This document shows positions 26,379-34,094 of a stretch of 64,000 nucleotides of DNA, in pieces. Origin of the DNA: Planctomycetota bacterium (GTDB lineage Bacteria; Planctomycetota; Phycisphaerae; Phycisphaerales; UBA1924); assembly GCA_017303555.1 (NCBI GenBank), contig JAFLCN010000014.1:38082-102081 (forward strand). Reading direction: 5' to 3'. Both the position numbers and the translations under genes were made by a program. Positions within the stretch are counted from its first letter, which is position 1. Each line of letters starts with the position of its first letter. The notes beneath the pieces were generated by a model that had not been told where the DNA came from, did not search any database, and saw nothing but the letters and a program-made list of their open reading frames with translations.

Positions 26379-27473
26379 ATGACCGTACTTTCAATGCCAT
26401 CCGCGTATCGTGTCTCGGCAGAGTCTGTCGCCGAAGCGGATAGACCACCAGAAGCAATCGATGCGAACTTGCCTTGCGTCGACGTGATCGTGGCGTTCCG
26501 AAATGAAGCGGGCCTGATCGCGGAAAAAGTGCGGAATCTCCGCGGTCTGGATTACCCGCAAGATCGTCTCCGATTTCTCATGGTCGACGGCGGATCCAGC
26601 GACCGATCAGAATCCGCCGCGCGAGCGGCCGCGGCCGGTGACCCGAGATTTCTGTGGCTTTCGTGTGATGAAGGCGGCAAGACACGGCAGATCAATCTTG
26701 CATTCGCCCGTACCAGCGCGCCATGGATTCTGCTCACCGATGCGGACGCAAGGCTTCCCCGCGGTGCGGTCCGGCATCTTGTGGAGCGGGGCGAAAGCGA
26801 TCACCGGATCGGTTTGGTCGGTTCGCTCTGCCAGCCCCGGCGTGCAATCGGGATGGACCGAACGCACTGGGGGACCTGGAACGCCGTGCGCCGGGTCGAG
26901 AATCGAATCGGATGCGTCACGGCGCTCGGCCCGTGCTACCTGCTCCGACGCGCTTCGTTCGGCGGCTGGCCCGATGACGTCGTTGCGGACGACGTGTTCG
27001 CATCGCTCGAGATCAACCGCTTGGGCCTGCGTTCTGAACTCGCATCGGTCCTCGTCATCGAGCGTCGGGCACCGCCCGATGCCGGGAGTTTTCTCTGGCA
27101 CAAGGTTCGGAAGGTCCGTGCTGTGCTCGTCGAGTTGCTGCGGTTTCTTCCCCGCGCCGCCGAGTTCCGCGCTGCTGCGCGGGCCGTCTGCCTTTGCAGG
27201 GTTTTCGGCGCGTTCCTGGGTCCTTTGCTCGTGCTTGCATGCTGCGCCTTCCTGCTTGCCCGTTTCCCCATCCAGTCGGCAGCCGGTGCGGCGATCATCG
27301 CGATCGCATTCGTGATCCCCAAACGTGCCCCGATTGCTCGCCGGGTCACAAGCCCGATCCGCACGCTTGGTCTGGTGCTGACCCTTTCGATCGTGTTCGT
27401 TGCCGCAATAGTCTCGCTGCCGTTCGCCCGCCCGCGGGCCGTGTTCTGCCGTTGGAAGCTGGAGGAATCATGA
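26379..27473 (+). CDS. Family 2 glycosyltransferase with C-terminal membrane helices
   Basis: A 364-residue GT2. The GT-A fold starts at CVDVIVAFRNEAGLIAEKV; the first Asp-rich site is MVDGGSSDRSES, the DxD-type metal site is WILLTDADARLP and the acceptor region is VVADDVFASLEINRLG. After about residue 250 it has three hydrophobic segments, so it works at the inner membrane, probably extending a lipid-linked or cell-surface glycan. The ATG at 26379 lacks an obvious Shine-Dalgarno. The stop overlaps the next ATG as ATGA. Confidence 0.85.
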   Translation: MTVLSMPSAYRVSAESVAEADRPPEAIDANLPCVDVIVAFRNEAGLIAEKVRNLRGLDYPQDRLRFLMVDGGSSDRSESAARAAAAGDPRFLWLSCDEGGKTRQINLAFARTSAPWILLTDADARLPRGAVRHLVERGESDHRIGLVGSLCQPRRAIGMDRTHWGTWNAVRRVENRIGCVTALGPCYLLRRASFGGWPDDVVADDVFASLEINRLGLRSELASVLVIERRAPPDAGSFLWHKVRKVRAVLVELLRFLPRAAEFRAAARAVCLCRVFGAFLGPLLVLACCAFLLARFPIQSAAGAAIIAIAFVIPKRAPIARRVTSPIRTLGLVLTLSIVFVAAIVSLPFARPRAVFCRWKLEES

Positions 27474-28519
27474 AGACGTCCACCAAGGTCCGCATCGGTC
27501 TCCAGATCCTTCGTTCCCGGGCCACCGGCACGCCCCGCCCGTTCTTCGTGCAGTACTCCCTGCTCAATGGCTGCAACATGCGCTGCTCGTACTGCAACTC
27601 GCCCAATCGCGACGATGGTCAGGTTGACACCGCAACGCACAAAGGGCTGCTCAGACAGTTCGCCGAGCTCGGCACCGCCCGCATCAAGTTTCTCGGGGGC
27701 GAGCCCCTGCTCCGCGACGACATCGGCGAGCTGGTTGACGAGACCAAGCGTCTTGGCATGCGCGCCGCGATGGTGACAAACGCCCTCCTCATCCCGCAGA
27801 AATTCGAGACGATCCGCCAGCTCGACGAGCTCATCATCTCCATCGACGGCCGCGAGGAGGCACACGATCGCCAGCGGGGCAAGGGCACATGGAAGCGCGT
27901 TATGACGTCCATCGAGCTCTGCGCCGCAAACAAGGTGGACTTCTTTCTCAGCGCGGTCGTCACAAAGGACAGCACCGGCGAAATCGACTGGCTGATCGAA
28001 CTCGCCCGGCGACTGGGCGTCATGGTCAACTTCCAGCTCCCTCAATTCAATGTCGAGATGTACGGCCTGGGAGCCAAGCAGGCAGTGCCGCAGTCCGATC
28101 TCGCACGACAGGTCCTCCGCAAGATCATCGCCGCCAAGCGCGCCGGCGCTCCCGTGCTCTTCACCGAAAAATCCTACAGCAAGACCCTCGACTGGCAGGA
28201 CTACGGCGTCGAGCGCCGCGACCAGGCCAGCGGCGATTCGCCCTGCAGCGCAGGGAAGTACTTCCTCCAGATGGAACCCAACGGCGACATCTACCCCTGC
28301 GTGCTCCACGTCGGAACGTTCCAGCCCAAGAACGCCGTGCGCGACGGTGTGCGAGCCGCCTGGGAGCACTGCCACAGCCATGGTTGCGGTTCGTGCTACA
28401 ACACCTGGCTCAACGAGAACCGCGCCGTATTCGATCTCTCTCCTCACGTGCTGCGAAACTTCTGGAGCAACTACCTCAACCCCGCCCGGCCCGCCGCCGC
28501 GACACCGCAATCCGTATGA
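27470..28519 (+). CDS. Radical SAM/SPASM-domain protein in a glycosyltransferase operon
   Basis: A 349-residue radical SAM enzyme. The cluster motif is CNMRCSYC (Cys35, 39, 42), followed by KFLGGEPLLRDDIGEL and LIISIDGREEAHDRQRGKG. The C-terminal SPASM part has CSAGKYFLQMEPNGDIYPC and CHSHGCGSCYNTW, which would hold auxiliary iron-sulphur clusters. It resembles PqqE/anaerobic maturase-type enzymes but the substrate is unknown. GGAGG precedes ATG 27470. It is overlapped 4 bp by the GT2 stop on one side and the GT87 ATG on the other, which points to a shared pathway building a modified glycolipid or peptide conjugate. Confidence 0.88.
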   Translation: MKTSTKVRIGLQILRSRATGTPRPFFVQYSLLNGCNMRCSYCNSPNRDDGQVDTATHKGLLRQFAELGTARIKFLGGEPLLRDDIGELVDETKRLGMRAAMVTNALLIPQKFETIRQLDELIISIDGREEAHDRQRGKGTWKRVMTSIELCAANKVDFFLSAVVTKDSTGEIDWLIELARRLGVMVNFQLPQFNVEMYGLGAKQAVPQSDLARQVLRKIIAAKRAGAPVLFTEKSYSKTLDWQDYGVERRDQASGDSPCSAGKYFLQMEPNGDIYPCVLHVGTFQPKNAVRDGVRAAWEHCHSHGCGSCYNTWLNENRAVFDLSPHVLRNFWSNYLNPARPAAATPQSV

Positions 28520-29805
28520 CGCCTCCCCGCCTGTTTCGCTCGCGATTTGTCGCTCGTGCGGCAGGCACGTTGCTTCTGCTCGCGTGGACGGCGCTCTGGG
28601 TGTGCAGCTTCGCACGCGATCAATCGTGCGCACGGAGCTGGAGCTGGTTGCCCCTGTGGGACAAGCTCTCCGTCGACTTCACCGGCAATTTCCTCTGTTC
28701 GCGTGCGTGGGTTTCCGGTGCCGATCCGTACAAGGTCCACTTCTCATCGCCGTTCCCCGTCACCTACGGCTACACGCCGCAGACGCTCTGGCATTTTGCG
28801 TGGTGCGCACTCGTCCCCTCCAGGCACGCCGCCTCCCTCGTGTGGTTTGCAGCTTCAACCGCGATCATCGCCTGCGCTGCGGTGATATGTCTCCGCCAGC
28901 GCACGCGTCTCGGGCTCCGTCCGATCGATCCCGCACTTGCCCTTGCGATGGTCCTCTTCTCAAGCCCGGTGTTCTTCGAACTTGAACGCGCAAATTGCAA
29001 CGGGCTCATCCTCCTGCACGTCCTCCTCGCCGCCGCGGCTCTGCGTCTCCGCTCGTTCGGCGGCGATCTCGCCGCCGGAAGTCTTCTCGCGCTCGCCGCC
29101 TGGACCAAGATCTACCCGGCCGCCGCGATCCCGGCGCTGCTCGTGCTCGGACGTCCCCGTGCCTTCGCCGCGGCAATCTGTGCAGGAATTCTGTTCGGAG
29201 TACTCGATCTCGGCGGGCTCCGAGAATTCTGGCTGCACAGGCAGGCGACCGCTTCCATGCACCATCCCGCCGTCCACGGCGCATACGACCTGTTCATGCA
29301 CCCGGCCGGGGCGTGGTGGGTGCTTCTCTGGCGAAAAGCCGGGATCACATTCTTCGAGGGCGGCTCGCAGTCGCTCTACGCCGCCGCGATCATGGCGCCG
29401 TTCCTCCTCGTCGCGACCATCCCTGTCTGGCGAATGCGTGCACCCAAACGCGAGATGCTGACATTGCCCTATTTGCTCATCGTGATCAGCGCCGCGACGT
29501 TTCTGCTGCCCATCGCCAACGACTACAACCTGCTCTTCTTACCGCTCGCGCTCGTCTGTGTCATCGGCCCGCAATCAGGCTGGCTCGCCGTGACGCTCTT
29601 CATCGCCGCTCTACCCTGGCTCCAGCCGTTTCGCGTGCCGATCGATGCCTTCACGATGACGGCGCTCAAACTTTGCTGCCTCGGCGCCGCCGCCGTGGGA
29701 TTGCACGCACGGGCACGATTCATCGATGCGTCCGCTGAATCCGGCACCGCGCTGCCGGACGAACACCACCGGGAGGAAGTTTCGTGCCCCAAGCCCGTTC
29801 ACTGA
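28516..29805 (+). CDS. GT87 family (DUF2029) polyprenol-dependent mannosyltransferase-like protein
   Basis: A 429-residue polytopic membrane protein with about ten hydrophobic segments. The family words are DFTGNFLCSRAWVSGADPYKV in the first loop, a Tyr/Trp-rich TPQTLWHFAWCALV, and ELERANCNGLILLHVLLAAAA with the conserved Asn/Arg region, then LAAWTKIYPAAAIPALL. GT87 members transfer sugars from polyprenyl phosphates on the periplasmic face. It overlaps the radical SAM stop as ATGA and its own 3' end overlaps the photolyase start by 22 bp. Substrate cannot be read from sequence. Confidence 0.8.
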   Translation: MTPPRLFRSRFVARAAGTLLLLAWTALWVCSFARDQSCARSWSWLPLWDKLSVDFTGNFLCSRAWVSGADPYKVHFSSPFPVTYGYTPQTLWHFAWCALVPSRHAASLVWFAASTAIIACAAVICLRQRTRLGLRPIDPALALAMVLFSSPVFFELERANCNGLILLHVLLAAAALRLRSFGGDLAAGSLLALAAWTKIYPAAAIPALLVLGRPRAFAAAICAGILFGVLDLGGLREFWLHRQATASMHHPAVHGAYDLFMHPAGAWWVLLWRKAGITFFEGGSQSLYAAAIMAPFLLVATIPVWRMRAPKREMLTLPYLLIVISAATFLLPIANDYNLLFLPLALVCVIGPQSGWLAVTLFIAALPWLQPFRVPIDAFTMTALKLCCLGAAAVGLHARARFIDASAESGTALPDEHHREEVSCPKPVH

Positions 29806-31253
29806 TCTGGTTTCGTTCCGATCTTCGCGTACGCGACAACACCGCGCTCTTCAACGCCTGCCGCCGCGCCGGGGGTCGATCGGGCGCAGGCGTGGTGGGG
29901 GTCTTCCTCATCTCGCCCGGCGAGTGGCGTGCCCACGACTGCGCGCCGGTTCGTGTTGATCTGATCCTGCGATCGCTCGCCGAACTCAGCACAAGCCTCG
30001 CCGAGCTCAACATCCCGCTCGTAATCGAATCCGCGCCGGACGCTGCTGGCATCCCCGCCATCCTCGCCGCACTCGCCAAGAAGCACCAGTGCGTCGAGCT
30101 TCACTTCAACAAAGAACACGAGTTGAACGAGAGTCGGCGCGACGAAGCCGTCGTGGCGGCATTCCGAAAAGCCGGGCTCCAACCTTTCGCACATACCGAT
30201 CAGGTCTGCTTCGAACCCGGCACCATCCGCACTGGCGAAGGCCGCTTCTTCACGATCTATTCCCCATTCAAGCGAGCCTGCTTCAAGCAGTGGGATGCAA
30301 TCGGTGGCACACCCGCTCTCGCAGCTCCGTCGCCTCAGGCTGAAATCTCGATCACCAGTTCACCAGCCCCGCGTTCCATCGACGGCTGGAAATCAAACGT
30401 GCCGCCCGAGCGCTGGCCCGCCGGCGAATCCGCGGCCCTCAAACGTTTGAAGTCCTTCGCACGCCAAAGCATCATCGAGTACAAAGACCGCCGCGATATC
30501 CCCAGCATCGATGGCACCAGCCAGCTCTCCCCCTATCTCACAGTCGGCTGCATCTCGCACCGCCAGTGCATCGAGGCCGCGATCGAGGCCAATCTCGCCG
30601 CGAATCCGAAACTGAAGGGCAATCCGCTCGAAAACGGCTCCGCCGGCCCCGTGCATTGGATCAGCGAAGTCCTTTGGCGCGAGTTCTACATCCACGTCAT
30701 GGTCGGTTTCCCGCGCATCTGCATGCACCGCGCCTTCCAGCCCGCGACCGAAGCCATCCGCTGGGACGACAACCCGAAACGATTCGAAGCATGGAAAGCC
30801 GGCCGCACCGGCGTACCCATCGTCGATGCCGGCATGCGTCAACTTCTCCGCGACGGCTGGATGCACAACCGCGTCCGCATGATCGTCGCGATGTACTTCA
30901 CCAAAGACCTCTTCCTCGACTGGCGCACCGGCGAGAAGTGGTTCATGCAGCATCTGGTGGACGGCTTTCTCGCCAGCAACAACGGAGGGTGGCAATGGTC
31001 GGCAAGCACCGGCACCGACGCCGCGCCGTACTTCCGTATCTTCAACACGTACAACCAAAGCGAGAAGTTTGATCCGGATGGCAAGTACATCCGCGAGTTC
31101 GTCCCGGAATTGCGCGATGTGCAGGGCGAAGCCATCCACGATCCCGGCCGCCTCCCCGGCCTGCTCCGCACCCGCCTCGACTACCCCGAGCCTCTCGTCG
31201 ATCGTGTCAAGGCCCGCGACCGCGCCATCGAAGCCTTCAAGCGCCTGCGATAG
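29784..31253 (+). CDS. phrB: Deoxyribodipyrimidine photo-lyase
   Basis: A 489-residue cryptochrome/photolyase family flavoprotein that reverses UV-induced cyclobutane pyrimidine dimers in blue light. The N-terminal domain opens with SLIWFRSDLRVRDNTAL. The FAD-binding core has SQLSPYLTVGCISHR, EVLWREFYIHVM, GVPIVDAGMRQLLRDGWMHNRVRM and the signature GGWQWSASTGTDAAPYFRIFNTYNQSEKFDP. GTG 29784 has GGGAGGAAG upstream. It overlaps the GT87 gene end by 22 bp. A CPD class I enzyme is most likely. Confidence 0.95.
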   Translation: MPQARSLIWFRSDLRVRDNTALFNACRRAGGRSGAGVVGVFLISPGEWRAHDCAPVRVDLILRSLAELSTSLAELNIPLVIESAPDAAGIPAILAALAKKHQCVELHFNKEHELNESRRDEAVVAAFRKAGLQPFAHTDQVCFEPGTIRTGEGRFFTIYSPFKRACFKQWDAIGGTPALAAPSPQAEISITSSPAPRSIDGWKSNVPPERWPAGESAALKRLKSFARQSIIEYKDRRDIPSIDGTSQLSPYLTVGCISHRQCIEAAIEANLAANPKLKGNPLENGSAGPVHWISEVLWREFYIHVMVGFPRICMHRAFQPATEAIRWDDNPKRFEAWKAGRTGVPIVDAGMRQLLRDGWMHNRVRMIVAMYFTKDLFLDWRTGEKWFMQHLVDGFLASNNGGWQWSASTGTDAAPYFRIFNTYNQSEKFDPDGKYIREFVPELRDVQGEAIHDPGRLPGLLRTRLDYPEPLVDRVKARDRAIEAFKRLR

Positions 31254-31263
31254 TGCCGCGCAC

Positions 31264-31435
31264 CTTCTTCACTTGATGCCCCGATGCCTCCTGCCTCGGT
31301 GCATTCTTCTCCCCTCCAGCGCCTCTCCGTGTCTTCCTCCGTGGTCCTCCGAGTTGAACTGCCTTCTTCTTCTTCTTCTTCTTCTTCTTCTTCTTCTTCT
31401 TCTTCTTCTCTGTGTCTCTGTGTCTCTGTGGCGAA
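31264..31435. repeat. Degenerate 8-mer repeats and (CTT)n tract upstream of aguB
   Basis: 31264-31305 reads as a degenerate 8-base period (CTTGATGC, CCCGATGC, CTCCTGC, CTCGGTGC). 31363-31409 is an uninterrupted CTT/TTC microsatellite of about 15 copies. It runs directly into CTCTGTGT, CTCTGTGT, CTCTGTGG (8-base period). The mixed tract is intergenic and probably not part of the aguB protein, though an upstream frame would read it as poly-Ser. Confidence 0.85.
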
Positions 31436-31460
31436 TGCCTTCCCCCTACACTCGCCCTCC

Positions 31461-32408
31461 ATGGCAAAACGCCCCGCAAAGTCCGTCGAACGCCGCATCC
31501 CCGATCATGTCGTCCGCGTCGGCCTGACGCAGATGGAATGCGTCGAAGCCGTCAAGCCCAATCGCGAGCGGCAGATGGCCCTGATCGAAAAAGCCGCCAA
31601 ACAGGGCGCCCAGATCATCTGCACGCAGGAGATGTTCACCAGCCAGTACTTCTGCCAGGTTGAAGATCACCGCTTCTTCGATCTCGCCGAGCCGATCCCG
31701 GGCCCCAGCACCGACGCGATGTGCAAGCTCGCGAAGAAGTACAACGTCGTCATCGTCGGCAGCCTCTTCGAACGCCGAGCCCGCGGCCTCTACCACAACA
31801 CCGCCAGCATCATCGACGCCGACGGCTCGCTCCTTGGCATCTATCGCAAGATGCACATCCCCGACGATCCGCTCTACTACGAAAAGTTCTACTTCACGCC
31901 CGGCGACACCGGCTTCAAAGCCTGGAAGACAAAGTACGCCAACATCGGTGTCCTCGTCTGCTGGGATCAGTGGTTCCCCGAAGGCGCTCGCCTCACCGCG
32001 ATGCAAGGCGCGGAGATCCTCTTCTATCCCACAGCCATCGGCTGGCACCCGATGGAAAAAGACGAGTACGGAAGCGCCCAGCACGATTCATGGGAACTGA
32101 TGCAGCGTTCGCACGCCGTCGCCAACGGCTGCTACGTCTGCGCTCCCAATCGCATCGGCCACGAGTTCGTGAACGGCGCGGATGGCAAACCCGTGAGCAA
32201 ACACGGCATCCAGTTCTGGGGGCAATCGTTTATCGCGCAACCCAACGGCCAGGTCATCAAGCGCGCCAGCATCAATCGCGAAGAAGTGCTCATCGCCGAC
32301 TGCGATCTCGCCAAGGTCGAGTTCGCCCGCACGCACTGGCCCTTCCTGCGGGATCGAAGAATTGATGCGTACGGGGACATGACAAAGCGGTTCGGTACGA
32401 ATGTGTGA
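31461..32408 (+). CDS. aguB: N-carbamoylputrescine amidase
   Basis: A 315-residue nitrilase-superfamily enzyme that hydrolyses N-carbamoylputrescine to putrescine, CO2 and ammonia. The Glu-Lys-Cys triad is at TQEMFTSQYF (Glu57), GIYRKMHIP (Lys130) and VLVCWDQWFPE (Cys167). Supporting words are FYFTPGDTGF and TAIGWHPMEKDEYG. ATG 31461 lies right after the CTT repeat; the longer upstream frame through the repeat would add poly-Ser and is rejected. No good Shine-Dalgarno is seen. It forms a pathway pair with agmatine deiminase (aguA), with a repeat-flanked gene between them. Confidence 0.95.
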   Translation: MAKRPAKSVERRIPDHVVRVGLTQMECVEAVKPNRERQMALIEKAAKQGAQIICTQEMFTSQYFCQVEDHRFFDLAEPIPGPSTDAMCKLAKKYNVVIVGSLFERRARGLYHNTASIIDADGSLLGIYRKMHIPDDPLYYEKFYFTPGDTGFKAWKTKYANIGVLVCWDQWFPEGARLTAMQGAEILFYPTAIGWHPMEKDEYGSAQHDSWELMQRSHAVANGCYVCAPNRIGHEFVNGADGKPVSKHGIQFWGQSFIAQPNGQVIKRASINREEVLIADCDLAKVEFARTHWPFLRDRRIDAYGDMTKRFGTNV

Positions 32409-32419
32409 GGGGGTAGGGA

Positions 32420-32450
32420 AGGTGGGGAGGTGAAAAGGTGGGGAGGTGAA
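32420..32450 (+). repeat. Left inverted repeat of the IVS-family gene cassette
   Basis: A 31-base block in an 8-base period (AGGTGGGG, AGGTGAAA, AGGTGGGG, AGGTGAA). It is the reverse complement of 32900-32930 with a single difference (A/C at the 16th base). The GGAGGTGAAGG it contains supplies an excellent ribosome-binding site for the enclosed gene's GTG. Confidence 0.9.
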
Positions 32451-32452
32451 GG

Positions 32453-32884
32453 GTGACGGCAAAGAAGCGCATCGAATCTCATCGCGAGCTTCTCGTTTGG
32501 AAAAGTGCCTTCGAATCGTCCATGCGAATCTTTGAACTTACCAAGACGTTTCCGAAGGAAGAGATGTACTCGCTGACAAGTCAAATCCGTCGCTCTTCGC
32601 GGTCTGTCACAACGAGCGTGACCGAGGCTTGGCGAAAACGTCGATACGAACCCGCATTCATCAGCAAGTTGAACGATGCGGAAACAGAGGCGGCGGAAAC
32701 TCAGGACTGGATCCAGTATGCAGTCCGCTGCGGCTACTTGCAACGCAAGGATGGCGTCGAACTGTTCCGGAGGTACGAAGGCATACTCAAGACCCTCGTC
32801 GGCATGATCACCCATTCGGACTCGTGGGTGTTTCCCATGACGCCGAAGCAAGCCCGCGAGAAGCGAAGTTCCGCAGACTGTTAG
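32453..32884 (+). CDS. Four-helix-bundle protein of the 23S rRNA intervening-sequence family
   Basis: A 143-residue protein of the IVS/bAvd four-helix-bundle family (TIGR02436-like). Landmarks are RELLVWKSAFESSMRIFELTKTFPKEE, the typical SLTSQIRRSSRSVTTSVTEAW, FISKLNDAETEAAETQDWIQYA and LFRRYEGILKTLVGMI. Family members were named from 23S rRNA insertions and include accessory proteins of diversity-generating retroelements; the job of solitary copies is unclear. GTG 32453 has GGAGGTGA 6 bases upstream. The gene lies between near-perfect 31-bp inverted repeats and interrupts the aguB-aguA pair, so it looks like an inserted cassette. Confidence 0.9.
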   Translation: MTAKKRIESHRELLVWKSAFESSMRIFELTKTFPKEEMYSLTSQIRRSSRSVTTSVTEAWRKRRYEPAFISKLNDAETEAAETQDWIQYAVRCGYLQRKDGVELFRRYEGILKTLVGMITHSDSWVFPMTPKQAREKRSSADC

Positions 32885-32899
32885 CAGCTTTGTCTCCAA

Positions 32900-32930
32900 T
32901 TCACCTCCCCACCTGTTCACCTCCCCACCT
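32900..32930 (-). repeat. Right inverted repeat of the IVS-family gene cassette
   Basis: Reads TTCACCTCCCCACCTG... on the plus strand, the complement of the left block at 32420-32450 with one mismatch. A few more CCCCACC units follow up to the aguA ATG, leaving that gene without a Shine-Dalgarno. Confidence 0.9.
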
Positions 32931-32945
32931 CCCCACCCCCAAACC

Positions 32946-34094
32946 ATGCCCCAACTCCGCGAACTCACCGGAACTCCGCTTTCACACGGCTTTTCTTTCC
33001 CCGCGGAGTGGGAGAAACAGCGTGCAACCTGGTTCTCCTGGCCCCGCCCGGAAGGAATCTCCTTTCCCGCCAAGTACGAGACCGTCCCCGCCAACATCGC
33101 GCTCTTCATTCGCGAGATCGCTCCGCGCCAGACGGTGCACATCAACGTGCCGAACGAAAACTACGAGCGCATCGCCCGCGAACAGCTCATCGCAGGGGGC
33201 GTTCCCAAGCGTTTCTTCGGCCCGCTCACCGGCCTCGATGAAAAGCCTTCACGCACTTCGCGCATCCAGTTCCACTACATGAAAACCAATGAAAGCTGGT
33301 GCCGCGATCACGGCCCGGCGTTCGTGACCCGCAATCGCGCCGGAAAGAAAGAGTTCGCCATCGTCGATTGGGGTTTCAACGCCTGGGGTGGCAAGTACCC
33401 GCCCTTCGACAGCGACGATGCCGTGCCAACACGCATCGCCGAAGAGCTCGCCGCCGCGAAGGCGCCCGGCTTCGCGGGCATCTTCTACCCCAAGCACAAA
33501 GGCACGCCCGTCATCATGGAAGGCGGCGCGATCGAAGTGAACGGCAAAGGCACGCTCCTCACCACCGAGTCCTGCCTTCTCAACAAAAACCGCAATCCCA
33601 ATCTCACCAAGAAACAGATCGAGCAATACCTCAAGGACTACTACGGCCAGTCGCACATCTGCTGGCTGGGCGACGGCATCGTCGGCGACGACACCGACGG
33701 CCACATCGACGACCTTGCGCGTTTCCTCGACCCGCGCACGCTCGTCGTCGCGCTCGAGACCAACCGCCGCGATGCCAACTTCAAGATCCTCAAGGAAAAT
33801 TACAAGCGTGCGCAAGAACTCCGCGACCAGGACGGCAAACCCTTCAACATCGTCGGGCTTCCGATGCCCGATCACCTCGAGCATCTCGATCAGCGCCTGC
33901 CCGCCACCTACCTCAACTTCCTCTTCATCAACGGCGCCGTGCTCGTCCCCACCTTCCGCAGCAAAAACGACAAGCTCGCCCTCGCCATCCTCCAGCAGCA
34001 TCTCCCGCGCCACAAAGTGGTGGGGGTCGACAGCGTCGAACTGATCTGGGGCCTCGGCTCCATCCACTGCCTCTCGCAGCAACAACCCGCATGA
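32946..34094 (+). CDS. aguA: Agmatine deiminase
   Basis: A 382-residue guanidino-group-modifying enzyme that converts agmatine to N-carbamoylputrescine, the step before AguB. It begins SFPAEWEKQRATWFSWPRP. Catalytic-site parts are NESWCRDHGPAFV, FNAWGGKYPPFDSDDAVP, VIMEGGAIEVNGKGTLLTTE, GDDTDGHIDDLARF and the C-terminal Cys375 in WGLGSIHCLSQQQPA. The C-terminal end overlaps the truD ATG (ATGA). Together with aguB this gives putrescine from agmatine. No ribosome site is visible before the ATG. Confidence 0.95.
   Translation: MPQLRELTGTPLSHGFSFPAEWEKQRATWFSWPRPEGISFPAKYETVPANIALFIREIAPRQTVHINVPNENYERIAREQLIAGGVPKRFFGPLTGLDEKPSRTSRIQFHYMKTNESWCRDHGPAFVTRNRAGKKEFAIVDWGFNAWGGKYPPFDSDDAVPTRIAEELAAAKAPGFAGIFYPKHKGTPVIMEGGAIEVNGKGTLLTTESCLLNKNRNPNLTKKQIEQYLKDYYGQSHICWLGDGIVGDDTDGHIDDLARFLDPRTLVVALETNRRDANFKILKENYKRAQELRDQDGKPFNIVGLPMPDHLEHLDQRLPATYLNFLFINGAVLVPTFRSKNDKLALAILQQHLPRHKVVGVDSVELIWGLGSIHCLSQQQPA

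Noticed and set aside
31284..31460. N-terminal extension of AguB through the CTT repeat
   Set aside because: It would give a poly-Ser stretch with no similarity; the conserved protein begins right after ATG 31461.
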